Shown in pieces: positions 26,571 to 35,728 of a stretch of DNA of 64,000 nucleotides. Location: the NCBI RefSeq assembly GCF_019449275.2, contig NZ_JAHZQZ020000002.1:1-64000 (forward strand), read 5' to 3'. The stretch comes from Microbacterium sp. HD4P20 (lineage in GTDB: Bacteria > Actinomycetota > Actinomycetes > Actinomycetales > Microbacteriaceae). The notes below the pieces were generated by a model that searched no databases, had not been told where the DNA came from, and saw only the letters and a list, made by a program, of their open reading frames with translations. The first letter of the stretch is position 1; each line of letters begins with the position of its first letter. The position numbers and the translations under genes are program-made.

Positions 26571-28591
26571 GGACGACGGCGATGCCCCGGCTCGGCCGTC
26601 TCGCCGCGCTGCGCGCCGTTGCCGCGGGCATCGCCGTCCTCGGGTTTGCCGCGTTCGGACCCGCGACCGCGGCAAGCGCCGAGGAGCCGCTCGATCTGGA
26701 CGGATCCCACGTCACCGACACGACCGGCACCCTCGTCGACGCCGAGCTCGATCGCATCCATGAGTCCCTCGACGCACTGTTCGACCGCACCGGCGAGAGC
26801 CTGTCGGTCGTGGTCACCGAGACCTTCGCCAATCCGCGGGATCCGGCCGGGTGGGCCGACGAGACCGCCGCGCTGAGCGGCCTGGGAGCGCACGACGTGC
26901 TGCTGGCGATCGCTATCGATGACCGCAACTACGCCTACTCCGTCGACAGCGCGTTCGCGCTCTCGAACGACGACATCGACGACGCGGTCAACGCCGCCCT
27001 CGTGCCGGCGCTTCGTGACGATCGCTGGGCGGACGGCATCACCGCCTTCTCGTCAGCCCTCGCCGATCGGCTGGATCCGCCGTTCCCGGTCGTGCCGGTC
27101 GCGATCGGCGCGGTGGTCTTCGCCGGGCTCGGCGGCTGGATCGTCCTGCGAGCCACCCGGCCCGCGCGGGAGGCCGCGCGAGCCAGGCGGGAGGCGGCTC
27201 GGGATCGCGCGGAGCGGACCGAGGACGCCAACGCCATGCTCGTGGCCACCGACGACGCGATCAAGACGAGCACGCAGGAGCTGGCCTTCGCCGTGGCCCA
27301 GTTCGGCGACGAAGTCTCGGACCAGTTCGCCAAGGCACTCGCCGACGCGCACGCGAAGGTCACCGAAGCCTTCACCTTGCGCGCGAGCCTGGACGATGTG
27401 GGAACGGACGCCACGGGGCAGGTCGACGAGACGCTCACGCGGATCGTCTCGCTGTGCGAGCAGGCGGACGCGGCATTGGACGATCAGGCTGCCGCGTTCG
27501 AGGCGCTGCGCGACATCGAGAAGCATGCACCGCAGCTGGTGGAGCAGTTGCACGCCCAGCGCGAGGGCATCCCCTCACGAATCGGCGCGGCCGAGGCATC
27601 CCTCGCGGCGCTGGCGGCAGCCTACGGTTCGGCTGCGGTGACGGGAAGCTCGGACTCGATCGCACGTGCACGCAAGCTCGTGCTCTTCCTCGAGGCGGAA
27701 CTGGATCAGGCCAGTGGCCGGCTGGCGGCCGGACGAGCCGGCGAGGCGGCGGTGGATGTGCGTGCGGCGCAGCAGGCTGCGGGCCAGATCGACCAGCTCC
27801 TCGCTTCGGTCGAGACGCTCGAGACGTCGTTGCCCGCTCTCTCGGCCGCGCTCACGGCCGCCGTCGACGACACGCGGGCCGATATCGGCGAGGCGGAGTC
27901 GCTGGCGGCGGAGGGCACCGAGCAGGCGTCCCGGCTGGCTCCCGCCGTCGCGGCGGCACGGTCGGCGATCGCCGGAGCCTCCGACGCCGCGCCGGCAGAC
28001 GCGCTGTCGGTGGTCGAAGCGGCCAACACCCAGCTCTCGGCGGCGCTCGCGCAGGTCCGCTCCGAACTCGCCCGCCGCGCACGGGCCGTCGAGCAGCTGC
28101 CACGCGCCATCGAGAGTGCGCAGCAGGCGCTGGCCGCCGCTTCCGGGTACATCACAGCGCGCCGCGCGATGATCACGTACGCGCCCCGCAGCCGACTCGC
28201 GGATGCCGAGAACGCCCTCGCCGCCGCGATGGCGGCCGCCGCGAGCAATCCCGAGCGCGCGCTGGAAGACGCCCGGCGCGCACGCGAGGACGCGCTCAGG
28301 GCCGACCGCATCGCCCGCAACGAGGTGAACCCGCCGCCGGACGACGACGACGGCTGGGCGACCGCAGCGGGCGGAGGGATCTGGGGCAGCCTGTTCGACT
28401 CGTCAGGCTCGTCCAGCAGCCGGGGATCGTCCGACCGCTCGGGATCCTTCAGCTGGGGCGGCGGCTCCTCGCGCCGCTCGTCGCGTTCCTCCTCATCGCG
28501 GCGCAGTTCCGGCTCACGGTCGCGTTCGAGCTCGCGAAGGTCGGGGGGTTCCGGTTCCCGCTCCCGGCGCTCCGGCGGCGGTCGGTTCTAG
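26567..28591 (+). CDS. TPM-domain membrane protein with Ser/Arg-rich tail
   Basis: A 674-aa envelope protein. Residues about 1-38 are a signal peptide (ending TAASAEE). Residues 45-165 form a TPM domain, with the typical VTDTTGTLVDAELDRI and LLAIAIDDRNYAYSVDSAF segments. A transmembrane helix follows (PFPVVPVAIGAVVFAGLGGW), then a long Ala/Glu/Arg-rich coiled-coil region of about 400 residues. The last 60 residues are nearly all Ser, Gly and Arg. TPM proteins of this layout occur in actinobacteria; some relatives act in photosystem repair or as phosphatases, but function here is unknown. ATG at 26567 overlaps the MFS stop, suggesting coupling. Confidence 0.85.
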   Translation: MRTTAMPRLGRLAALRAVAAGIAVLGFAAFGPATAASAEEPLDLDGSHVTDTTGTLVDAELDRIHESLDALFDRTGESLSVVVTETFANPRDPAGWADETAALSGLGAHDVLLAIAIDDRNYAYSVDSAFALSNDDIDDAVNAALVPALRDDRWADGITAFSSALADRLDPPFPVVPVAIGAVVFAGLGGWIVLRATRPAREAARARREAARDRAERTEDANAMLVATDDAIKTSTQELAFAVAQFGDEVSDQFAKALADAHAKVTEAFTLRASLDDVGTDATGQVDETLTRIVSLCEQADAALDDQAAAFEALRDIEKHAPQLVEQLHAQREGIPSRIGAAEASLAALAAAYGSAAVTGSSDSIARARKLVLFLEAELDQASGRLAAGRAGEAAVDVRAAQQAAGQIDQLLASVETLETSLPALSAALTAAVDDTRADIGEAESLAAEGTEQASRLAPAVAAARSAIAGASDAAPADALSVVEAANTQLSAALAQVRSELARRARAVEQLPRAIESAQQALAAASGYITARRAMITYAPRSRLADAENALAAAMAAAASNPERALEDARRAREDALRADRIARNEVNPPPDDDDGWATAAGGGIWGSLFDSSGSSSSRGSSDRSGSFSWGGGSSRRSSRSSSSRRSSGSRSRSSSRRSGGSGSRSRRSGGGRF

Positions 28592-28602
28592 CTCCAGGTG
28601 CG

Positions 28603-29421
28603 TCAGTCGAGGAACAGCGCGCGCAGTCGCTTTGTCGTGAAGACCAGGCCGATCGCGATCATGACGATGAAGTACAGGACGTGCCACAGCATGTCGGGAG
28701 TCAGGATGCCGGTGGTGAGCCCGCGGACCAGTTCGACGCCGTGCCAGAGCGGGAAGGCCATGATGATCGACTGGACCCAGCCGGGGTAGATCGCAATGGG
28801 GTACAGCGTGGCCGAGAAGAGGAACATCGGCAGCAGCACGAAGTTGATCCAGTCCATGTGCTGGAACGTCTTCATGTAGCTCGTGACCGCCATTCCGAGG
28901 CTCGCGAACCCGAAGGCGATGAGCAGCACCGCCGGAATCGCGAGAATCGCGGTCCATGCGAGGTTGAGCCCCAGCAGCTGCATGATGATCATGAAGCCCG
29001 TTGCGTAGAGCAGTCCCCGAAGCAGTGCGTAGAGGATCTCGCCGAGCGCCACGTCCAGCGGTCCCAGTGACGTCGCCAGCATGCCCTCGTAGAGCTTGCC
29101 GTAGTTGAGTTTGAAGAAGACGTTCCACGTCGAGTCGTAGATCGCCCCGTTCATCGCCGAGACGGCGAGCAGCGCCGGCGCGATGAACGCGGCGTACGAG
29201 ATCTCGACGCCGCTGGAGGTCTCGACGTCGCCGATGAGCGAACCCAGGCCGATGCCCATCGATGCCAGATAGAAGACGGGCTCGAAGAAGCCCGACAGCA
29301 CGACGATCCAGCTCGACGAGCGCGCGGCGATCAGGCCGCGCTGCACCACCGACTGGGGGTTCCCCGCCCACAGCGCGCGAACGCCGCCGCTGCGGGCGGG
29401 AGCATCCGTCATCGTCGTCAT
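28603..29421 (-). CDS. ABC-2 type transporter permease
   Basis: Integral membrane subunit of a DrrB/NodJ-type exporter, 272 aa with six membrane spans and the amphipathic N-terminal helix usual for the family. The segment MKTFQHMDWINFVLLPMFLF, with FSATLYPIAIYPGW after it, matches the ABC-2 signature region. It overlaps the upstream permease gene by ATGA, and AGGAGG lies 8 nt before ATG 29421. Works with the neighbouring permease and the ATPase at 30299-31240. It is tail to tail, 11 nt apart, with the TPM gene. The exported compound is unknown; drug or lipid efflux is typical of relatives. Confidence 0.88.
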   Translation of the reverse strand: MTTMTDAPARSGGVRALWAGNPQSVVQRGLIAARSSSWIVVLSGFFEPVFYLASMGIGLGSLIGDVETSSGVEISYAAFIAPALLAVSAMNGAIYDSTWNVFFKLNYGKLYEGMLATSLGPLDVALGEILYALLRGLLYATGFMIIMQLLGLNLAWTAILAIPAVLLIAFGFASLGMAVTSYMKTFQHMDWINFVLLPMFLFSATLYPIAIYPGWVQSIIMAFPLWHGVELVRGLTTGILTPDMLWHVLYFIVMIAIGLVFTTKRLRALFLD

Positions 29422-30302
29422 TTCGCGAGCCTCCTCTCGAAGAGGCGACGCGCGATGATCAGCCCGCCCACAGCGAGCACCAGCAGGTACGCAACGTGCA
29501 CCGTGACCATGAGCGGGTCCATCTGCTTGCCGTACGTGACCAGGCGTCCGAGCTCGGTCGCGTGCCACAGCGGCGAGATCCAGCCGATCCACTGCAGCCA
29601 GCCGATGTTGGCGAGCGGGTAGAACGTGCCCGAGAACAGGAACATCGGCATGAAGACGAACCGTTGCACAAGGGCGAACTGGCCCTTGTCGTCTTCGATC
29701 GTGGCGGCGTATGCCATGAGGGGAATGCCGAACGAGAGTCCGGCGAGCAGGCCGATGAACACCGACAGCCAGGCGGTCGAGGGCACCAGCGCGCCAGGCT
29801 GCAGAATGGCGAAGAACAGGGCGATGAAGGCGAAGTACAGCACGACGGTCACGGCCATGCGCGCGCCGGCGCCCGCAACGACACCGTTGGCGATCTGACT
29901 GGACGACAGCGGTGAGGCGTTGAAGCCGTAGAAGTATCGACGCCACTTGAATCCGGCCATGACGGGGTAGGTGAACTCCTCCGAGGCCACCGCGATCGCC
30001 GAGGTCATGAGCAGCGCGGGCGCGACGAACACCAGGTACGGCACCGTCTGTCCGCCGTCCTCGATCGGCGCGTCGATGATCGCGGCAAGACCCACCGCGA
30101 GGCCCAGGAGGTACAGCACTGGTTGCCCGAGGGCACCGACGATGATCGTCCAGCCGTACGCGCGCATGGCGCGCACCATGTGCTCGGTGACGTACCAGGT
30201 GCCGCGAGAGCGCGGCTTGCGACCCCACTCCATCGCCTCGGCGCGCAGCTCGTCCAGCGCGGGATCGGTCACCGCCGGCGCACGGTCGGGTCGCCCGCTC
30301 AT
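29418..30302 (-). CDS. ABC-2 type transporter permease
   Basis: Second membrane subunit of the exporter, 294 aa. A charged N-terminus with RSRGTWYVTEHMVRAMRAYG precedes six membrane spans; MFLFSGTFYPLANIGWLQW is the ABC-2 signature, closely matching the sister permease, so the two probably form a heterodimer. It overlaps the ATPase gene by 4 nt upstream and the sister permease by 4 nt downstream, so the three genes form one tight operon running leftwards. Confidence 0.88.
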   Translation of the reverse strand: MSGRPDRAPAVTDPALDELRAEAMEWGRKPRSRGTWYVTEHMVRAMRAYGWTIIVGALGQPVLYLLGLAVGLAAIIDAPIEDGGQTVPYLVFVAPALLMTSAIAVASEEFTYPVMAGFKWRRYFYGFNASPLSSSQIANGVVAGAGARMAVTVVLYFAFIALFFAILQPGALVPSTAWLSVFIGLLAGLSFGIPLMAYAATIEDDKGQFALVQRFVFMPMFLFSGTFYPLANIGWLQWIGWISPLWHATELGRLVTYGKQMDPLMVTVHVAYLLVLAVGGLIIARRLFERRLAK

Positions 30303-31240
30303 TCGATCAGCGACCTTCCGGTCAGCCGCAGGAACACGTCCTCGAGGCTCGAACGGCGCACCAGGCTCGTGATGGGGTGGAGCCCGCGCTGGGTGACCTC
30401 CTCCAGCGCCGCCTCCCCGTCGTGCGCGTAGACGAGCACACGATCGGGCAGCACCTCGACGCGATCGCCGATCCCTTCGAGCTGCCCGGCGACCTGCTGG
30501 TTGCGATCCGACCCGAAGCGCACCTCGAGCACCTCGCGGCTGGAGTGCTCACGGATGAGAGAGGCGGGTGTGCCCTCGGCCATGATGCGGCCCTTGTCGA
30601 CGACGATCAGTCGATCGCACAGCTGCTCGGCCTCATCCATGTAGTGGGTGGTGAGCACGAGGGTGGTGCCGCGCTCCTTCAGGCGGAACAGCCGATCCCA
30701 CAGCACGTGCCGCGCTTGCGGATCCAGGCCAGTGGTCGGCTCGTCGAGGAGGAGGATGCGGGGGTCGTTGATGAGCCCGCGGGCGATGGTCAGCCGGCGC
30801 TTCATGCCGCCCGAGAGCTGGTCGACCTTGCTCTTGGCCTTGTCTTCGAGCGCAGCGAAAGCGAGCAGCTCGTCGGCCTTCTGCGCGCAGACCTTGCCGG
30901 GCAGGCCGAAGTAGCGCCCGTAGATGTAGAGGTTCTCGCGCGCGTTGAGTTCGCCGTCGAGGTTGTCCTGCTGGGGCACGACACCCAGCCGCGAGCGGAT
31001 CTCGGGGCCGTACTGATCCGGGTCGAGCCCGAGGATCGACAAGTCGCCGCCGGTGCGCGTCGACACGGCGCCGATCATCTTCATCGTCGTGGACTTGCCG
31101 GCGCCGTTGGGGCCGAGCAGTCCGAACGACTCACCCGGAGCCACCTCGAACGACAGTCCGTCGACGGCGAGGAAATCCGGCTTGCCCTTCACCTTGTAGG
31201 CCTTCACGAGGTTGTTCGCTGCGATCACGGGGGCGGGCAC
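30299..31240 (-). CDS. ABC transporter ATP-binding protein (DrrA/NodI type)
   Basis: Energy subunit of the exporter, 313 aa. Walker A is LLGPNGAGKSTTMKM, the signature is LSGGMKRRL, Walker B is RILLLDEPTTGLD and the switch His lies in LTTHYMDEAEQL. The C-terminal 90 residues form the regulatory extension typical of DrrA/NodI-like ATPases. The GTG at 31240 has no ribosome site; TAGGGT ends 6 nt upstream, so a leaderless start is likely. It is divergent from a small HTH gene with two symmetrical sites between them. Confidence 0.93.
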   Translation of the reverse strand: MPAPVIAANNLVKAYKVKGKPDFLAVDGLSFEVAPGESFGLLGPNGAGKSTTMKMIGAVSTRTGGDLSILGLDPDQYGPEIRSRLGVVPQQDNLDGELNARENLYIYGRYFGLPGKVCAQKADELLAFAALEDKAKSKVDQLSGGMKRRLTIARGLINDPRILLLDEPTTGLDPQARHVLWDRLFRLKERGTTLVLTTHYMDEAEQLCDRLIVVDKGRIMAEGTPASLIREHSSREVLEVRFGSDRNQQVAGQLEGIGDRVEVLPDRVLVYAHDGEAALEEVTQRGLHPITSLVRRSSLEDVFLRLTGRSLIE

Positions 31241-31285
31241 CGGACTACCCTAGCGCCCGCCGCCGACACGCCGGCACGTGGTTTG

Positions 31286-31329
31286 TCAATGTAGGTTGAC
31301 GCGCCACAATCCGTCAACTAGCGTTGACG
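31286..31329. promoter_or_regulatory. Twin TCAA-N6-TTGA operator sites
   Basis: Two dyads share the pattern TCAA-N6-TTGA: 31286-31299, and 31314-31327, where symmetry extends to CGTCAAC-TAGC-GTTGACG (31312-31329). Their centres are 28 bp apart. They lie between the ABC exporter operon and the small HTH gene and overlap TTGAC sequences that could be -35 elements, as expected of an autoregulated divergent promoter. Confidence 0.6.
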
Positions 31330-31370
31330 CGACGGATGCCGCAGAGCGAGCGTCCGCAGCGACGAAAGCG

Positions 31371-31595
31371 GTGGACCCGGTGAGCGGTGACGACATTCGT
31401 ACACTGATCGGCGCGGCCCCCGAGCGCGAGCCGCTCGCCGAGCTGCGCCGTCTCGCCGAGGCGCGCCGCGAGCTGGCGCGCGCCGAGGAGGTGCAGGTGC
31501 GCAAGGCACGCAACCTGGGCTTCTCCTGGCAGGCGATTGCGAGCGCCCTCGGCGTGAGCAGACAGGCCGTCCACAAGAAGTACGGTCGTAGGTAA
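31371..31595 (+). CDS. Small helix-turn-helix protein
   Basis: A protein of about 74 aa: a charged helix (REPLAELRRLAEARRELARA) followed by a C-terminal HTH, NLGFSWQAIASALGVSRQAV, ending HKKYGRR. It has no effector domain, so it either dimerises through the charged helix or works with a partner. The start is uncertain: GTG at 31371 or 31380 are plausible; the frame is open back to 31278 but that would cover the twin dyads. It lies between a divergent ABC exporter operon and, 26 nt downstream, a fused ABC exporter, and may control both. Similar tiny HTH proteins are common and unnamed in this bacterial family. Confidence 0.65.
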   Translation: MDPVSGDDIRTLIGAAPEREPLAELRRLAEARRELARAEEVQVRKARNLGFSWQAIASALGVSRQAVHKKYGRR

Positions 31596-31621
31596 CCCCA
31601 TTGCACGAACGAGGTACACCC

Positions 31622-33604
31622 ATGCCCTCCGCCGAACTCGACCAGGCGCCCGAAGCTGACGTCGTCGCGCCTGCGACGCCGTCCAAGGGCCGCGGAATCC
31701 GGATCGGCCGCGGCAAAGCCGACGACGGGCCGCGCGCCAGTTTCGGACAGCTGCTGCCGTACATCTTCGAGCACAAGGGCACGCTCGTCGCGGTCGCCGT
31801 GCTCAGTGTGCTGGGCGCCGCCGCGACACTCGTCCAGCCCTTGCTCGTGGGTCAGGTCATCGAGCGCGTGCAGCAGGAGCTCCCCCTCGGCATCCTCATC
31901 TGGGCGCTCATCGGGTTCGTCGTGGTGGGATCCCTCATCTCGGGCTGGCAGCACTACCTGCTGCAGCGCACCGGCACCGCCGTGGTCTACTCCAGCCGCC
32001 GCAAGCTCATCGCCCGCATCCTGCATCTGCCGATCAGCGAGTTCGACGCCCGCCGCACCGGCGACCTCGTCTCGCGCGTCGGCAGCGACACCACGCTGCT
32101 GTACTCGGCCCTCACCCAGGGTCTCGCCGACTCGATCGGCAACGCACTGCTCTTCGTCGGTGCGATCGTCGCCATGGCCTTGATCGACCCGCTGCTGCTG
32201 GGCATCATCGTGCTGGTCATCGGCGTCTCGGTCGTGGCGGTGGTCGCCCTGAGCGGGCGGATCCGCACGGCGTCGACCGAGCAGCAAGAGAAGGTGGGCG
32301 AGCTCGCATCGGGCGTCGAGCGCGCCGTCGGCTCGATCCGCACCGTGCGCGCCGCCGGCGCCGCCGACCGCGAGACCGAATCCGTCACCGCGCGCGCGAC
32401 AGACGCCTACCGGGTCGGCGTGCGCATCGCGAAGGTGTCGGCGCTGGTCGTGCCGATCGCCGGCATCGCGCTGCAGGTGTCACTGCTCGTCGTCATCGGC
32501 CTCGGCGGGTTCCGGGTCGCAACCGGGGCGATCACGATCGCTAACCTCGTGACGTTCATCATGTTCCTCTTCCTGCTGATCGCGCCGCTGGGCTCGTTCT
32601 TCGGCGCCATCACCTCGGTGAACCAGGCGCTCGGCGCGCTCGGCCGCATCCAAGAGGTGCTCGATCTGCCAACCGAGGCGCAGGACGACGCCGAGATCGC
32701 CGCGAGGGTCCTTGAGAACTCCACCGAGCAGCAGGCAGCCGCGGCCTCGGCGATCGAGTTCCGCGATGTGCACTTCCGCTACCCCGAGAACGTGGTCGCC
32801 GCCCGCCGCAAGGCGGCAGACGAGGCTCGCGCGGTGCTCGAGAATGCACACCTCGACACCTCGGCGATCTCCACACAGCCAGCGGAGGAACCGGATGCTG
32901 CGTCCGGGCCGACCGGCCCGGACGGCGAGGTGCTGCGGGGCGTGTCGTTCTCGGTGCCGCGGGGAGCTCGCGTCGCCCTCGTGGGTCCCTCCGGGGCGGG
33001 CAAGAGCACGACCCTCGCCCTCATCGAGCGGTTCTATGACCCGACGGGCGGTGCCATCCTGCTCGACGGCGCCGACGTGCGCACGCTGGACCGCGACCTG
33101 CTGCGCGCGCAGCTGGGCTATGTCGAACAGGATGCCCCAACGTTGGCCGGGACGATCGGCGACAACCTGCGGCTGGCCTCACCCGAGGCATCCGATTCCG
33201 AATGCGAGGCCGTACTGCGCGCCGTCAATCTGGGCGAGGTGCTCGACCGCAACCCGCTGGCCCTGGAGGCGCCCGTCGGCGAGAGCGGCGTGATGCTCTC
33301 GGGCGGTGAGCGCCAGCGCCTGGCGATCGCCCGGGCGCTGCTGGCTGCTCCCCCGATCCTGCTGCTCGACGAGTCCACCTCGTCTCTTGACGGGCTGAAC
33401 GAGCAGCGCATGCGCGAGGCGATCGACGCCGTCGCCGCCGGCCGCACGCTCATCGTCATCGCGCACCGGCTTTCGACCGTCGTCGACAGCGACCACATCG
33501 TCGTGCTCGACCACGGTCGCGTGGTCGGTCAGGGCACACACTCCGAGCTGGTGACATCGACGCCGCTGTACCGCGACCTCGCGAAGCACCAGCTGCTCGT
33601 CTGA
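31622..33604 (+). CDS. ABC exporter, fused membrane and ATPase domains (MsbA-like)
   Basis: Half-transporter of 660 aa that should work as a dimer. Residues about 45-345 hold six membrane spans; the ATPase domain follows, with Walker A GPSGAGKSTT, signature LSGGERQRL, Walker B ILLLDESTSSLD and the H-loop IVIAHRLST. An oddity is an insert of about 40 residues between the aromatic A-loop (FRYPE, Tyr387) and the strand VLRGVSF (Val437), rich in Ala, Glu and Pro, where most relatives have about ten. ATG at 31622 has GAGG upstream. It is probably cotranscribed with the small HTH gene 26 nt before it. Multidrug or lipid export is the usual role; substrate unknown. Confidence 0.92.
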   Translation: MPSAELDQAPEADVVAPATPSKGRGIRIGRGKADDGPRASFGQLLPYIFEHKGTLVAVAVLSVLGAAATLVQPLLVGQVIERVQQELPLGILIWALIGFVVVGSLISGWQHYLLQRTGTAVVYSSRRKLIARILHLPISEFDARRTGDLVSRVGSDTTLLYSALTQGLADSIGNALLFVGAIVAMALIDPLLLGIIVLVIGVSVVAVVALSGRIRTASTEQQEKVGELASGVERAVGSIRTVRAAGAADRETESVTARATDAYRVGVRIAKVSALVVPIAGIALQVSLLVVIGLGGFRVATGAITIANLVTFIMFLFLLIAPLGSFFGAITSVNQALGALGRIQEVLDLPTEAQDDAEIAARVLENSTEQQAAAASAIEFRDVHFRYPENVVAARRKAADEARAVLENAHLDTSAISTQPAEEPDAASGPTGPDGEVLRGVSFSVPRGARVALVGPSGAGKSTTLALIERFYDPTGGAILLDGADVRTLDRDLLRAQLGYVEQDAPTLAGTIGDNLRLASPEASDSECEAVLRAVNLGEVLDRNPLALEAPVGESGVMLSGGERQRLAIARALLAAPPILLLDESTSSLDGLNEQRMREAIDAVAAGRTLIVIAHRLSTVVDSDHIVVLDHGRVVGQGTHSELVTSTPLYRDLAKHQLLV

Positions 33605-33670
33605 ACCCTCCCCTGTCGCCGATCGCAGCCCGCAGCGCTTGACAGTGCCCGGCGACCGCCCGAAAGAGTA

Positions 33671-33709
33671 GGCGCCCGGCCCCTCTGCCAAGAAGAGGGC
33701 CGGGCGCCG
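33671..33709. terminator. Hairpin terminator between convergent genes
   Basis: Arms GGCGCCCGGCCCCTCT and AGAGGGCCGGGCGCC pair over 15 bp with one bulged C and a loop of about 8 nt. It lies between the converging ABC exporter and pckG genes and can serve both strands. There is no U-run, common in high-GC actinobacteria. Confidence 0.8.
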
Positions 33710-33725
33710 GTCTAGGGGCGGCGTG

Positions 33726-35606
33726 TCAGCCGCGCTGCAGGCGGTACCGCAGAGCCGCCAGCTCAGCCCACAGCGGGGCGGGGATGCGCCCGTCGAAGGT
33801 GCGGTAGAACTCCTCGGTGAGATCGGCCTCGCGCAGCCAGGGCTCACGGTCGACGGCGAAGAGCTCGGCGAGGTCGTCCTGACTGACCTCGATGCCCTCG
33901 AGGTCGAGGTCTTCCGTGCGGGGCAGCCGCCCGATCGGGCTGTCGATCGCCGGCACCTCGCCTTCGATGCGGCGGATGATCCAGTCGATCACGCGGGAGT
34001 TCTCGCCGAAGCCGGGCCAGAGGAAGCGCCCGTCCGAGCCCTTGCGGAACCAGTTGACCTGGAATACGCGGGGCGCCCGGTCGAAACGCAGCTTCTGCCC
34101 GATCTTGAGCCAGTGCCCGAAGTAGTCGGCCATGTTGTAGCCGCAGAAGGGCAGCATCGCGAACGGGTCGCGGCGCAGCTCGCCCACCGTTCCCTCGGCG
34201 GCGGCGGTACGCTCAGACGAGACGTTCGAGCCCATGAACACGCCATGCGTCCAGTCCGTGGCCTCGACCACGAGCGGCATATTGGTGGCACGGCGTCCGC
34301 CAAAGAGGATCGCGTCGAGCGGCACGCCTTGCGGGGCCTCCCAGTCGTCGGCGATCTGCGGGCACTGGGCCGCCGAGACCGTGAAGCGCGAGTTCGGGTG
34401 CGCGGCAGGACGACCGGATGCCGGCGTCCACGGCTTGCCCTCCCAGTCGATGAGTTCGGCCGGGGGCTCGTCGGTGAGCCCCTCCCACCACACGTCACCG
34501 TCGGGCCGCAGCGCCACGTTGGTGAAGATGGTGTTGCCCCACAGCGTCTCGACGGCTGTGACGTTGGTGCTGGCACCGGTGCCGGGGGCGACGCCGAAGA
34601 AGCCCGCCTCGGGGTTGATCGCCCACAGGCGCCCGTCCTCGCCCGGCCGCAGCCAGGCGATGTCGTCGCCGAGCGTCTCGACGCGCCAGCCGGGGATCGT
34701 CGGCCGCAGCATCGCGAGGTTGGTCTTTCCGCACGCCGACGGGAACGCCGCGGCGAGGTGGTACGCGCGACCGGCGGGGTCGATCACCCGGATGAGCAGC
34801 ATGTGCTCGGCGAGCCACCCCTCGTTGCGGCCGATCACCGAGGCGATCCGCAGCGCGAAGCACTTCTTGGCCAGGATGGCGTTGCCGCCGTAGCCGGAGC
34901 CGTACGACCAGACTTCGAGCGTGTCGGGGAAGTGCACGATGTACTTCTCGTCGTTGCAGGGCCACGGAACGTCGGTTTCACCCGGTGCGAGGGGCGCACC
35001 GACCGAATGCACGGTCTTGACCCAGTGCGCGCCGCCCGCGATCTCGCGCAGCACCTCGGTGCCCACGCGCGTCATGATGCCGATCGAGGTGACGGCGTAC
35101 GCGCTGTCGGTGACCTGCACGCCGATGTGCGACAGCGGACCGCCCACTGGCCCCATCGAGAACGGCACGACGTACATCGTGCGTCCTCTCATCGAGCCCT
35201 CGAACAGCGGCGTGATGGTGGCGCGGATCTCGTCGGGCGCGATCCAGTTGTTGGTCGGGCCGGCGTCCTCTTCGCGCTCGGAGGCGATGAAGGTGCGCGC
35301 CTCGGTGCGGGCGACATCGCTCGGGTGCGAGCGCGCCAGGTATGACCCCGGCCGCCACTCGGGATTGAGCTTGATGAGCTTGCCCTCGTCGACCATCTCG
35401 CGCAGCAGCGCGTCGTTCTCGGCGCGAGAGCCGTCGACCCAGTGGATGCGTTCCGGCTGCGTGAGCGCGGCGATCTCGTCGACCCACGCCTGCAGGGCGA
35501 CCATGCCCTCGCCCTGGATCGTCGGCACCTCGCCATATCGCCGTGCGACGGTGGCGCGTGTCGAGGCGGAGCCTTCGTTGCGGGTGAAGATGTCGGCAAG
35601 CGCCAT
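33726..35606 (-). CDS. pckG: Phosphoenolpyruvate carboxykinase (GTP)
   Basis: Converts oxaloacetate and GTP to PEP, CO2 and GDP, the entry to gluconeogenesis when the cell grows on acids. The GTP-dependent type is shown by the P-loop [13 protein letters not shown] with the hyper-reactive Cys, by the C-terminal [12 protein letters not shown], and by [13 protein letters not shown] in the nucleotide and metal region. The length of 626 aa is normal. I chose ATG at 35606 ([10 protein letters not shown]) because GAGGAG lies 6 nt upstream; another ATG 21 nt earlier has no such site. It is divergent from a ScfR/RamB-like regulator of carbon-acid metabolism, which suggests shared control. Confidence 0.95.
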   Translation of the reverse strand: MALADIFTRNEGSASTRATVARRYGEVPTIQGEGMVALQAWVDEIAALTQPERIHWVDGSRAENDALLREMVDEGKLIKLNPEWRPGSYLARSHPSDVARTEARTFIASEREEDAGPTNNWIAPDEIRATITPLFEGSMRGRTMYVVPFSMGPVGGPLSHIGVQVTDSAYAVTSIGIMTRVGTEVLREIAGGAHWVKTVHSVGAPLAPGETDVPWPCNDEKYIVHFPDTLEVWSYGSGYGGNAILAKKCFALRIASVIGRNEGWLAEHMLLIRVIDPAGRAYHLAAAFPSACGKTNLAMLRPTIPGWRVETLGDDIAWLRPGEDGRLWAINPEAGFFGVAPGTGASTNVTAVETLWGNTIFTNVALRPDGDVWWEGLTDEPPAELIDWEGKPWTPASGRPAAHPNSRFTVSAAQCPQIADDWEAPQGVPLDAILFGGRRATNMPLVVEATDWTHGVFMGSNVSSERTAAAEGTVGELRRDPFAMLPFCGYNMADYFGHWLKIGQKLRFDRAPRVFQVNWFRKGSDGRFLWPGFGENSRVIDWIIRRIEGEVPAIDSPIGRLPRTEDLDLEGIEVSQDDLAELFAVDREPWLREADLTEEFYRTFDGRIPAPLWAELAALRYRLQRG

Positions 35607-35700
35607 GGTCGCTCCTCTTCGATTCAACGTGTCAGATTCTCGGTCTTCCTCTACTTTCCCCGCAGATGGACGCCTCTTCCGAAGAAATCGCGCGTCAAAA

Positions 35701-35722
35701 GTTGCGATTCTTTCGCTAACAT
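35701..35722. promoter_or_regulatory. Candidate RamB/ScfR operator over the regulator's -10 box
   Basis: Inverted arms GTTGCGA (35701-35707) and TCGCTAAC (35713-35720), preceded by AAAA, sit in the pckG/regulator divergent region. The right arm overlaps TAACAT (35717-35722), which ends 6 nt before the regulator's ATG. The sequence is loosely like the AAAGTTTGCAAA type reported for RamB. Suggests autorepression. Confidence 0.5.
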
Positions 35723-35728
35723 CAAGGA

